From the NCBI GenBank assembly GCA_015680685.1, contig MNCI01025116.1, forward strand, positions 394,128 to 458,127: a stretch of DNA of 64,000 nt, given 5' to 3'. The notes below the pieces were generated by a model that was not told where the DNA came from, did not search any database, and saw nothing but the letters and a program-made list of their open reading frames with translations. Position numbers and translations under genes: made by a program. Source of the stretch: Gnetum montanum (Eukaryota > Streptophyta > Gnetopsida > Gnetales > Gnetaceae). Of this stretch, positions 46,530-57,309 are shown one piece after another. Positions within the stretch are counted from its first letter, which is position 1. Every line of letters begins with the position of its first letter.

Positions 46530-46970
46530 ATTTCACATACTAGAGTTTTTGCACATGATTACACCCTGTATTGTTGTATGCAATCCCTAGAACTTGTTTC
46601 TTCTTGATCTTCCCAAATGCATTTTCCTTAGATATTTCTAGGGAAAGATCTTTGATGCTCATTCTTGCATCAATAGTGCTTAGCCATGCCCTTCCCATAA
46701 TGATTGGTAAGTTCCCTTTGTAGTTCTTAACCTTGATTACTAAGAAATTAGCATGATAAGACCACCCATAGAAAGTGGTCACAATGTCTTCTACTAGTCC
46801 CAATGGAATAGGAATGAACTGATCTTTTAATTATAATTGGATATTGCTCTTCTTAAGAGGTGAAAGCTTCTAGGTAGTATTAATCTCATGAGAAATCAAG
46901 TTAATATTGAAACCTAAATCAATAAGAGCTTTATGTGGTTAATTTCCAATAATCTGTAAATAGATAACAT
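46530..46970 (-). pseudogene. Element C aspartic protease
   Basis: KALIDLGFNINLISHEI (about 46935-46885) has Asp in the active-site position. The open frame 46803-46540 reads MGLVEDIVTTFYGWSYHANF, LPIIMGRAWLSTIDAR and SIKDLSLEISKENAFGKI, almost the same blocks as in element B. One stop lies between. Confidence 0.78.
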
Positions 46971-46999
46971 GACTTCCAAGATTAGCTAATTTCCTTGGA

Positions 47000-49541
47000 A
47001 GGTTGCCAACTTGAATCCAATCAGATACAACATGCGTGAGCATAATGGTATGGATTTTAGGTGGTATATATTTTGAAGGGGACCATATGGAATAGTTTGC
47101 AAAGGATGAGGTAGGAGTAGGATGACTAGCCACTTGAGTCTTTGAGGACTTAGTAGGGTTGTTGATAATGGTCTATTGTGAGCATGAGGTTCCAAACCAC
47201 TTAATCTATCAACTAGTTGCAGATTGACCACCTTGGTAGAATTTTGTTGCTATGACTAGTTTGGAAGTTCATCTCACATGGATGGAGCAGGTGGTAACTA
47301 TGTTGAGGGTGGATGAATAGGTGCAAGAACAAGAGGAGGATAAGGATAGAATGTGGTATCCCTTTTAAAATGTGGAGAATGAGCTCTATTGTATTCAAAA
47401 GGATAGTAGTGATGTTGAAAAGGAGAAACATGACTAGAAGAGTCACATGGAGATAGGGGTTGCTAAACATAATACCCATATGGATTTGGTTATCTGTAAG
47501 GGTACTGTTGCCTTGGTAGTGGTAATGCTTATGACTGTGGGTGTTGCCATTGTTAATACTACTCATATGGTTGCAGTGGAGTTCCACTTAGATAACATTG
47601 TTGTTGGTAATGGAACTACCTAGGATTGCCTTAAGTATAAGGCAACCTTCTAGATGTTTGCCTTTTTTCTAGTTGTGGATTCAAAGCATACATCCTAGCC
47701 TTATGTACATGTGACATAATGAGAAAACATCCCTTAGGATGTTCATATTAGTAGATGTCACACCCACCATCATCATCTAATTCAATTTTTTTCACTTCCT
47801 CTACTACAACAATCTTACCTTTACCCCTTTGATTGGCATGTTCAACTTCCTTTTCCCTACTATGGTTATGATCACTACTTTGTTCTTTGGACTCTTCAGT
47901 AATTTTTAGGACAACTTAAAATTTTCTATCCATAGAGTCCTATAATTGATCTACCTTAACCAAAATTTTAAAGGTAAACTTTTGAATCGTCAAGGCTTTT
48001 TAGTTCACCACCTCATCAAATTGAACGTTCCTCTTGTGAATGAAGGATCTTGATAGTATTCTTCCTCACTGTTGCATTTTCTCAACTCTCTTTTTTCTTT
48101 TACTACCTACTCAATCAACCTTTGGATTTGATGGGATCTTAACACTGATAATCACCCTTTAGCATAGACTCCAAGAGTGTTCCTAATTTCTAATTGGAGC
48201 ATATCTATGATGTGGTGAAGTTGTTCTTGAGAAAGTAACCATGACCAAGGCATTGGTGTAATAAGGAATAATATCTACTCATGGTGGCATCCAAGGACTC
48301 ATGTGTTCTTTGCTTCCAACCCTACATTTGGCTCCTCAAGTTGGACACTTGGGAGTATGTCTAATATTTATCATTAAATAGTTTGAGCATTGTAATCCAC
48401 CATCTGATGGATTCCAATTCTAAGGACTGGTACCATCTTTGTACTTCTTTGATGAGTATCCTAGGAAACAACTTAAGCTTTTTCTAGTCGTTTTCTATGT
48501 TTGGTAAGGCATGAACACCGTGAAAAGCCTGAAGATGATTTTGTGAATTAGAATTATATCGCCCCTCAAACTTGGGGATGTCATTCATGCCTAGCCTCTT
48601 GATCTGGCTATCTTTCACATGCCTTGTTGGAATTCTTATTACCTCTATGATGTTTAGCATACTTTGGATAGCAAGCAAAGGTTCATCGTAGCCATGATCC
48701 TAGTACCTATGATGCCCTCTACTACTCCTTTGTTTGTGGCAATGGACCTTTCTTAAATGCTTGTGCCCTGAGTCTTAACTTGCTCAATGGTCCCTACAAT
48801 GATCTTAATCCTATTAGTCATCTCCATCATGATTGTGCCCCCTGCGGTTGCATTTAGAGCTAGAAGAGGAAGAAGATGACAATGAAGGTGAAGAGGAAAG
48901 AGGACTAGCACCATCACAGTGTGTTCATCCCCCCCTCTTTATTTATCTCAGCCATGATCATGATGATGCTGCTTACCCACATCCTTGCCATGACTCTCCT
49001 CTTTGGATCCCCCTTTGTCATGGGATCCATTCTTGCTAGAACTAGGATTATGTATCGTGGACTACAAGTTTTGGGTTTGACCTCCTTCACAGAAGTCAAA
49101 GATAGGAGTCTCTCTATATGAAAAACCTCTAGAGAAGGATTCATCACCATCTTTTTTGTACATTAGAAATGGGGAATCCTTGGACCAATTCCCCTTCGCA
49201 AATTCATAATGTTTCTCTAGTTATTAATCCCTCTGGCATTATGCATTAGTGGGACAATAATCCCTAGCATCGCTATCCTACACAACATATTCAACATAAA
49301 TCCCTTGGATGCCTACTTGCATAAGATTTTGTTGAAGCATTATAGGAATGAATCAATTTAGTGGAAACACCATGTTGCCCTCCATGTCTCGCCACCACAA
49401 TAGTTCATCCTTGTGTAGGAAAAAAGTGAAATTGGACACATACTCATTAGGATGAACATATACCACCTTATATTGCTGGGGCACCTATTAATTTACTTCA
49501 TCAAAGTTAGGAAAAGAATCACTCCTATTAGAAGATGACAT
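47000..49541 (-). pseudogene. Element C gag and Pro/Gln-rich linker
   Basis: The gag start is at 49541 on the minus strand (MSSSNRSDSFPNFDEVN, stops, then VPQQYKVVYVHPNEYVSNFTF). The core follows to about 47850. The knuckle region (about 47770-47729) reads CDIY, stop, YEHPKGC, so the second Cys codon and the next codon are mutated. The linker to 47000 holds the YPYGYY/PQ-rich stretch. Many stops. Confidence 0.72.
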
Positions 49542-49682
49542 CTTGTATTAGAAGACAAGAAATACAATGTGCTTTCTTATAATTGTTGTATTTATTTTGA
49601 GGTATGATATGACTTAAGCATTCATTCCAATGATGTTAAATAATTTTTCACTAAGTCCTAGATAGTGCATGTAATGAACAAA

Positions 49683-49704
49683 ATGTCACCAGCAATAATG
49701 TTAA
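49683..49704 (-). promoter_or_regulatory. Element C primer site, decayed
   Basis: On the minus strand, TTAACATTATTGCTGGTGACA follows the LTR terminus CTCATCA, against TTGGTGCCATTGCTGGGGAC in element B. It marks 49705-50543 as the 5' LTR. Confidence 0.6.
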
Positions 49705-50543
49705 TGATGAGTGACGAGGTACCCCCTACGCCCAATCATACAACTCACAAGCACTCATGCGTGATCTAGTCAAATTTCACAAACCATAAGTTCCTAATGT
49801 GAAATCTAAACATGATGATCATTGTCATCCCAACTACACTAGTGAAGCTTAGTTATATGGTTAAGTGTAACTAAGGCACATGATTTTTATTATTTTATAT
49901 TTTATTCATCTACAATTAATAACAAGTTGAAACTCAATTTATAAACCAATTTAACTAATTTAATTGGAAATTAATAACTAAATAAACTAACATAAGTATC
50001 TAGTCCCACTTTTTATACACATCCTAAACACATATAATGCTGCTGGGTTATCAAACATTAAGCATTATTGAGATTACTAAGTGTCATGCATATGCTTGAA
50101 GTGGTCATACTTATGTGCTTAATTAATTGCTATTTAATCTAGCTAGATTAATTTAGATTAATTACTTGGAAGCATTAAATAAAATTATACAAAACATTAA
50201 ATGCATAAATAAACGAAGTAATTTAGCCAAGGTGCTGCAAGGTTTATCAGAAAGCTTATCTTTATTGCTACACATAGTGTTGTGCTCAAATACAACAGCA
50301 ATCGCATAAAGATCTGTGTACTCAATGACTCCTATTGTGCACACTTTACAAAATATTCTAACTTTGGAGAAAAGAAACTACAAGAGTTTTGCTATGCTAT
50401 GACAAAACTTATGCCCAAATTGTGTGCCCAAGTGCTATATTTATAGGCCAGTACACATCTCACGATATTGCATATCCAACATCGCTTCTTGGGCCTTGAT
50501 ATCAAGTATCCAATATCAAAACTAGAAAAAATATGGTTCATCA
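49705..50543 (-). repeat. Element C 5' LTR
   Basis: On the minus strand it starts TGATGAAC at 50543 and ends CTCATCA at 49705. Length is 839 bp. U3 includes CTTGATATCAAG (50495-50506), a perfect 12-base palindrome, and a CTATAAATATAG TATA region near 50440. Confidence 0.8.
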
Positions 50544-51293
50544 GCTGTCCTATATTTTCATGGATTTTTTTTTGGTTTTTGGTTTTTGGTTTTCTATTAT
50601 TCTTCTATAATTGTAATTATTATGCCAAGATTTTGTTGAATTTTCATTATATTGAGCTTTTTTTATATAGAAATTAATATTTTAATCTTGTCCAAACCAT
50701 TTTGTATCTTTTAAATGAATTTTTAGAATCATGGAAAATTTCTCTAACTTTTGTCTTAGATATTTTATGATTATTGTGGATCAACTCTTGAAATAAACTT
50801 TATTTTGTGATAATTTTATGGAATTTGGGCTTTTATGGATTTTTTATTACTTAGGAAAATATTTTGAATTATTGGAATAAAATATAATATTTATGAAACT
50901 GATTTTACTTAGTTGGTAGTAGGAGTCACAAATCTTATATATGCTTTAACCTACATGCAATAGTAAATTGTTCTTTATTGGAATCCACCCCATGGAAACA
51001 AGAATTTTTAGATAGATTTTGTACCCTAGATTTTAATTTATAAGTTTATGTGAGGCTAGGAAACTAGTTGAGACCATTGCACTAACTAATGTAATCTAGT
51101 GGTATGTAATGAGACATAGTTAAGGATTATCTTTCCAATGATACATGTGCCTTGACCATTGAGGATGTTAGTAGTAAGGCTATCTCCAAAACATAACTAT
51201 GAGTGACTTGTTTAGGATCATAAGGATAATTAGATGATAGTAATTATGTTATTCCAAGACCTATCAATATGTCCCTTTGGAAGTGAGGGTAAC
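50544..51293. other. Unannotated AT-rich spacer
   Basis: This is the target DNA of element C on the right side. It holds a (GGTTTTT)n-like run near 50570-50595. No ORF, LTR or RNA gene is seen. Confidence 0.5.
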
Positions 51294-52092
51294 TTATGGG
51301 ATGCGATGTCGCATGGACCACCATATTGCGTACGCAATATCACGTCTGTCGAGATATCGCATCCCCTGCAATATCGCGTACGCGATATCGCAGTGCATCG
51401 TCAAATCTATAAATAAGAGGTGGCTCTCCCTTGTTTCTCATTCTAGGCCTAGACCATAGTGAAACTTTGGCAGTTTTACCTCTCTAGAGATAGAATAATT
51501 TCCATGTGCCCGCAGTAGAAGCTCCAAAGTGAATGGATCTTTATTCGAGCAAATATTGTACACACAAGTTTGTGTACAGAAATAAAGACGAACTTCTTGG
51601 ATAAACCTTACAGTGCATGGACTAAGCTAAATAGACAAAATAGGACTTTACTTATCATTATTTATTTTTTATCATTTAAATGCTGTATTAGTTAATTAAA
51701 TCTTTCTCAACCCTTCTCCCATAGTTAAGTGCATTCAGTATGACTGCTTCGAGCACGTGTGTTACGCTTGGTGATCCCAGCAACGAATAGCATTTGGTAA
51801 CCAAGGTTGCATTGGTTCAAGGTGTGAATAGTAAGTGAGAATGGATACTGATTCTAGGTTAATTAAGGCTTAGTTAGTTAGTTAAAGTTAGTTAATTAGT
51901 CTCTTCACCCTTCACCTTATCAGCATAGGAGATAAAACATAAAAGACATAAAAATCATATACCTCAGACTTACTTAACCATACAACCATGAAAAATACAA
52001 GTAAGTCTGGGAAGATAATGAATGATTAACTTTAAGTGTTCCATGAGGCATGTAGGCACTTAGTCTATGGAGTTTGACTGGATCGCGCATGT
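51294..52092 (+). repeat. Gypsy LTR of B type, 3' end missing
   Basis: It matches the element B LTR from the GCGATATC modules and TATAAATA (51408-51415) through CTTACTTAACCATAC to GGATCGCGCATG. The last ~60 bases are missing, and at 52093 it joins a minus-strand protease/gag fragment. The 5' terminus is mutated (TTATGGG for TGATGAG). Two 18-base perfect palindromes, 51323-51340 and 51371-51388, lie in U3. Confidence 0.7.
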
Positions 52093-54950
52093 AATCCTAA
52101 GGAAATAGTGATGAACTAATCTACCAATTCTAAATGGATATTTCTATTCTTGAGAGAAGGTAGGTTCTACGCTTGGTACATTTCGTGGAAAATCAGGTTG
52201 ACATTAGAATGTAAATCAAGAAAAGCCTTACATGGATTATTTCTAGTGATTTGTTATGTAGATGAGAGGATTACTAAGATCAGCTCATTTCCTAGGAAGG
52301 TTGCCAACCTTGATCCAATCAGATACAATGTGGGTTGAAATGACTGTGTAGATCTTGGGAGGCATTTTGTTTGAAGGGCTCTCCAAGAAAAATGGATGCA
52401 GAAAATGAAGGAGACATATGGTGACTAGCTACATAATTTGGTGAGGAATTTGTAGGGCTATTTATTTGAAAGAATGATCTTTAAGAGGATTTGGTTACCA
52501 AACCTCTTGGCTAAGAAATTAGTTGTAAGTTAATAGCCCTAGTAGTGTTACGTTGTTGTAGATATACAAGAATCTTACCCTACATAGATGAAGCAAGAGG
52601 TAATTAGGTTGAGGGTGGAGGAACATGTGTTGAAGGATGAGGAGGATGATAAGGATATGGGTATTCCCCTCTAAAAGATGGATAATGAGTTTTTTAGTAC
52701 TCCTAAGGGTAGTAGTAATGCTCAAAGAAAGCATGACTAGAAGATTCACGTGGAGACATGGGTTTTTGAAGATAGTACCCATATGGATCAAGTTATCTAT
52801 AAGGGTACTGCTACCTTGGTGGTGGCATCTCCCACAATTGTGGGTGCTTCCACTAATGGTATTACTCATATGGTTATGGTTGAGCTTTACTTAGATAATA
52901 AGCTTATTTTTGCTAATGGAATTATCTTTAGTTGCCTTGAGGATAAGGTAAACTTCTAGCTTCTTACATTTATGCTAGTCTACAATTCAAAGCATACACC
53001 CTAGATTCTTGTAACTATAACACAAGAGGGTAACACCCCTTAGGATGTTCATATTGGCAAATGTCACATCCACCATCATCATCTGATTCTAACTCCACAA
53101 CCTCTTCTACTATAGTAGCTTTACCCTTACCCTTTTGATAGGCACATTTAGCTTCCTTTCTTCTCCTGTGGTTATGATCACTACCTTACTCTTTGGATTC
53201 TTCTATGATTTTTAGAGTAGTTTGAAATTTTTTATCCAAAGGTTCCCATATTTTGTCAACCTTAGCCAAAATTTCAAACATAGATTTTTGAATTTGTAAG
53301 GTTTTTCACTACACCATTTCATCAAGTGATGCCTCCCTCTCACTATCATAGAATTGGACCTTTCTTTTTATAATGGAAGGATCCCAATTATACAACTAAG
53401 AACTTTTTCATTTTTTCAACTCACCTTCTTTATTTGCAACCTACTCAATTAGTGTTTGGATGTGATGAACCCTTAGTTCCAATAGTCTCCCTTGGACATA
53501 GCCCTAAGGGTTCTCCTTATTTTTAATTGAAGTTCATCTATGATATGGCAAAGCTACTCTTGTTAAGAATAACCATGGTGAGGACATTTATCAAAGAGAG
53601 AGTAATAGATGCTCATGGTTGCATCCAAGAGTTCATATGTCCCTTATTGCTAACCTTGGATTTTCTTTCTCAAATTGGACACTCTAGAGTATGTTTGATA
53701 TTTGTCATTGAATAGCTCAAGCATCGTACTCCATCTACGAATTAATTCTAGCTACAAGAAGTAGTACCAACTTTCTACTTCTTTTATGAGTATCATAGGA
53801 AATAACTTAATTTTTTTGCAATATTTCTCTATGTTTTGCAAGGCACAAGCATCATGGAGGACTTGAAGATGGATTTTTTCATCTAAGTTATATGTTGCCC
53901 CCCCCCCCCTAGGGATATTGTTTATATCCAACCTCTTGATTCTACTATCTTTCACATGCTTGGTTTGAATTCTAATAGCCTTTGCAATGTTCAACATGCT
54001 TTGAGTTGTAATCAAAGGTTCACCATCATCATAATTTTGATGATGTCTATGGTATCCTTTTCTACCCCTTCGGTCATGGTGGGTTTTATGATTATTATCT
54101 TGTCATTCACCTCCATCATGGTTTCATCTCCTATGATTTCGATCAAATTTGGAGGAGGAAGAAGAAGATGAAAATGAAGATGAAGGATGATTTCCATGAC
54201 CACGATGTCTAACACATTCCTCTTTACTTGTCATAGCCATGATCATCAAGTTTATTGTTATCACAATACTTGCACATGCCCCTACCTTGACTTCCACTTT
54301 TGCCTAAACTTGGACTGTTAATAGTGGACTATAAGTGTGGGTTCAAGCTTCCTTCACTAGAGTCAAAGGATGGAGAATCTTCATGTTAAGAATGCCTAGA
54401 GGGAGGATCCTCTTTATCATTTTGATTTAGTAAGAACAAGGGGTTAGTGAACTATTTCCTCCTTGTAGCTTCCTGGTGCTTCTCCTATTGTTGATCTCAT
54501 TTGCATTATGGTTCTACGAGATGATAGTCCTGATAGTCATGGTCTTGCATAACGTATTCCTAATGCAGATCTTGGATGCCCAACCTTTTAAGATTTTGGA
54601 GCAGCATACCAAAAATAGATTGATCAAGAGGCAACACAATGTTGCCCTCCACATCTCTCCACTGAGCTATTCATCCTGATGTAGGATGAAGGTGAAATAA
54701 GGTACAAACTCATCTAGATGAGTGTACATCACCTTGAATTCTTGGGGAACAAGTGGTTTTGATTCATCATGCCTATGAGAAGATGACATTTTGGATTAAA
54801 AGAAAATTTTAGTATGTGTTAAATACAATTGTTATTTTTATCTTTCGAATGATTGCCACTTTAGGGTTCATTCTAACAGTCTCAAATAATATTCACTAAG
54901 TCCTAGGTAGCAGATTTTCTCAAACTATAAGTCCTCAATAATGGCACCAA
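52093..54950 (-). pseudogene. Gypsy protease/gag fragment, minus strand
   Basis: Read on the minus strand: a decayed primer site TTGGTGCCATTATTGAGG (about 54950-54934), gag start MSSSHRHDESKPLVPQEFK at 54789 with YTHLDEFVPYFTFILHQDE, gag middle to about 53100, knuckle CDICQYEHPKGC (about 53069-53034), Pro/Gln-rich linker (52940-52520), and the protease N-part to 52093. It is cut within the protease, just before the position of PLGLVED. Its LTR is gone except about 10 bases. A run of C at about 53900-53911 lies inside gag. Confidence 0.72.
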
Positions 54951-55073
54951 TGATGAGCAGCAAGTAAACTAGTTTTCTATTTCATGTTTAAATTTGGCTA
55001 TTTCATGTTTATGAGTTTATGGCTACTTTATGTTTTTATGTGTTAACTGGTTTTCTATGTGCTATGGTTGTAG

Positions 55074-56408
55074 ATAAGTGTTAGGCTATTGTAGCCCAAG
55101 CTATTGCATAGGTAGAACAAAGGCATGTAGAAGAGGCACTCCTAAAGCAACCTATGGTTGAAGGATTTGCAAATGTAGGTATAGATGATCTAGATGTCTT
55201 GTTTAGTGAGGTAATGCGAGGTACCTCTCCCATCATCATCCCAAAGGAGGAAGAGAAGGAGAAGCTAGGTGTGCCTATGCCTTAATATTTTTGTTATATC
55301 TCATTGGTTATCCTTGGTTTTCATCCTAACCTTTTGATGCTTGTTATGCTTATATTAGTTCTTGAACCACGGGTGCAAGCTCTTATCCCTAAGTTTCATG
55401 TGAAACCCTAGGTAGAGAGTCTAGACAGAGTGGAGTTCATGTGTGATATGGCTAAGGACATCATTAATCGATTACATCAGGTTGCATCTAAGATAGGTAA
55501 GGATTTTGTTTTATATGCCTTAATTATGGGATTTGCTTACATTATGACTATCTTAGGTTGTGTGTTATGGTTGTATTTTATGCTTGTGTAGTACCTTATA
55601 TGGAGTGTGGCCTCAGCAGAGAAATGGAGATAGACACCTTATGTAAGCTTCCCTCTAATGTGTCTAATGTACCTACAATGATTTAGCAAGGTCATGTGTA
55701 AAAAATTCATGGGAGCTAGAGAGGCCCAAAAAATCATGGTAGGAAGTTATGGCCTTATGGGAAAAGACTCAAAGGTAGGAGGATACGATTAGAGATCTCT
55801 GAGACCATAAGGCCTTTTTTGAAGCCTGAATAGCTAACTTAAGAAAATTATAGACTAAGAAGATCACATGGGCTTGCTATAATTTTCCTATGTTAGCCCA
55901 AGTGGCAAAAGTAGTAATCCTACAGGAGATGGTAGAGCAATGTATGTAGATGGACCTCATCTCCCAAAAGGTTGAGAAATGGAAGGATCACTATGCTTGG
56001 GTTCTGGAGTGAGGCAAGACACAAAAGGCCCACAAGTGAGAGTATAAGGTGGATTATGGGGCCTACATAAAGTGGCTCAAGGAGGAGTTGATTGAATAGT
56101 GCAAGAGAGAGCTATTCTTTTAGGGGATCTAGGTAGAGAGTGCTTATCAAGTTTTTGAAAGTACTCTTAAGGTGGAGCAATCCCCTACTCTTCATATTAC
56201 CACTTTTGCAAGTGAGAACTCTACAGCTGCTGCTACCCAGGAGCCTCCTACTTGGACTCCTATAGATAGGATCAGCATTCTTTTTGGTGTTGATCTTAGG
56301 GATGTTGACTAGGTCAACATGATGGAGGACTAGATCCTCCATCATTTAGAGAAAGGCCTTTCCCATCTACCACCGAAAGTAATGGAGCTAGAATATCCAT
56401 CATTTTGA
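55074..56408 (+). pseudogene. Unknown ORF remnant with two introns
   Basis: Exon 1 (about 55074-55268) reads ALLKQPMVEGFANVGIDDL then FSEVMRGTSPIIIPKEEE. Intron 1 (55269-55358) has GT and AG ends. Exon 2 (55359-55496) reads LEPRVQALIPKFHVKP, stop, VESLDRVEFMCDMAKDIINR. Intron 2 (55497-55591) starts GTAAG and ends TAG. Exon 3 continues PYMECGLSREMEIDTLCKLP, then after a frameshift a charged helix-rich part (EVMALWEKTQRQEDTIRDL, KWKDHYAWVLE) and ends at a TGA at 56408. Both splice junctions keep phase 1. I know no family with these motifs. It is antisense to the gypsy fragment at 57310-60300 and may be an extra antisense ORF of such an element or a captured gene. Confidence 0.45.
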
Positions 56409-57309
56409 TATATTTTATGTTTTAGTTTTTGTTTTAAGTCATGATTTTGCCTATAGGTTATTAATTGGCTATATGTTGTTTCATTCTAGGGTTCAGGAGA
56501 CATTAGTAGCCACAATGATGAGGGTGGGAATGGCCCACCACTTCCTCCTCTAAATGCCATTTAGTAGCCTCCTTTAGTTTTTCTTATTAGCTATTTACTT
56601 TTTTTTTATGTTGATGGCTATGATTAGCCAATACTATGTTATAGATGGTTGTTATTCTTTGACATTTTTCACACATACTGTGGCCATGCCTATATATGTT
56701 ATGGACATTTTAACTTTAAATTTAAATCTTGGTTTTATTTTTGGATATATGCATCTATAGTAGTAATGAATGTTGTAAATGTTGTAACCATTGAAAATGG
56801 CTATGTTAATGTTTTTGGTTATAACATTTAATGGCTAATTGAAAAAAAGAAGTGTCATAATAATAAGATGTTTGCTAGTTTTAGGTCATTGTGGGCATAG
56901 GTTATATTATGCGATTGTGGCTACATTGCCAATTTAAGGCTATGGCTAGCCATAATGCAAGTTTAAGGTCTTAGCATACCATAGTGCCAATATAACATCT
57001 TAGCAGACGTGGTGTGAAAGAGATATATATTTATAAGGCTTCTTTAATCATAAGCAAGAATGAATAAAGGTTTTAGTAAATAGGCAAAAATGCAAATAGA
57101 CTTAGGCTACATGCATAGGCTATGTTCATAAAACAAAAAAGATATAATAAAATATAAAATAAAAGTAAGGCTACATGGCTATTGGTGCATCTGGTCATAT
57201 GGGACATGGGAAGGTTAAGGTAAAATTCACTTGTGTAGATTCTTCCTAATATTTGCAAGATTAGGGAGTGAGTAAGGCCTACTCTACACAAGCTTATATT
57301 CACCATCGC
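56409..57309. other. Repetitive spacer rich in GGCTA words
   Basis: Words such as TTATGGCTA, AAGGCTATGGCTAGCC and GGCTACAT recur between 56590 and 57200. A short GC-richer piece after TTCTAG near 56490 could be a further exon of the upstream remnant (reads GSGDISSHNDEGGNGPP). No recognisable domain. Confidence 0.35.

Larger units (their letters stand above)
34845..50543 (-). mobile_element. Gypsy element C, minus strand, interrupted by element B
   Basis: Read on the minus strand: 5' LTR 50543-49705, primer site, gag from 49541, protease, RT, RNase H, integrase to about 43440, post-pol 43400-43021, then element B (37357-43015), then post-pol again 37356-35719, and 3' LTR 35718-34845. Flanks GCTAT (34840-34844) and GCTGT (50544-50548) form a 5-base target duplication with one transition. 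Removing B leaves about 10 kb. All genes are broken. C must be older than B. Confidence 0.85.

Noticed and set aside
53899-53912. Run of about twelve C residues
   Set aside because: Inside decayed gag where sister copies have CGCCCCTC-like sequence. Most simply slippage or a sequencing artefact.
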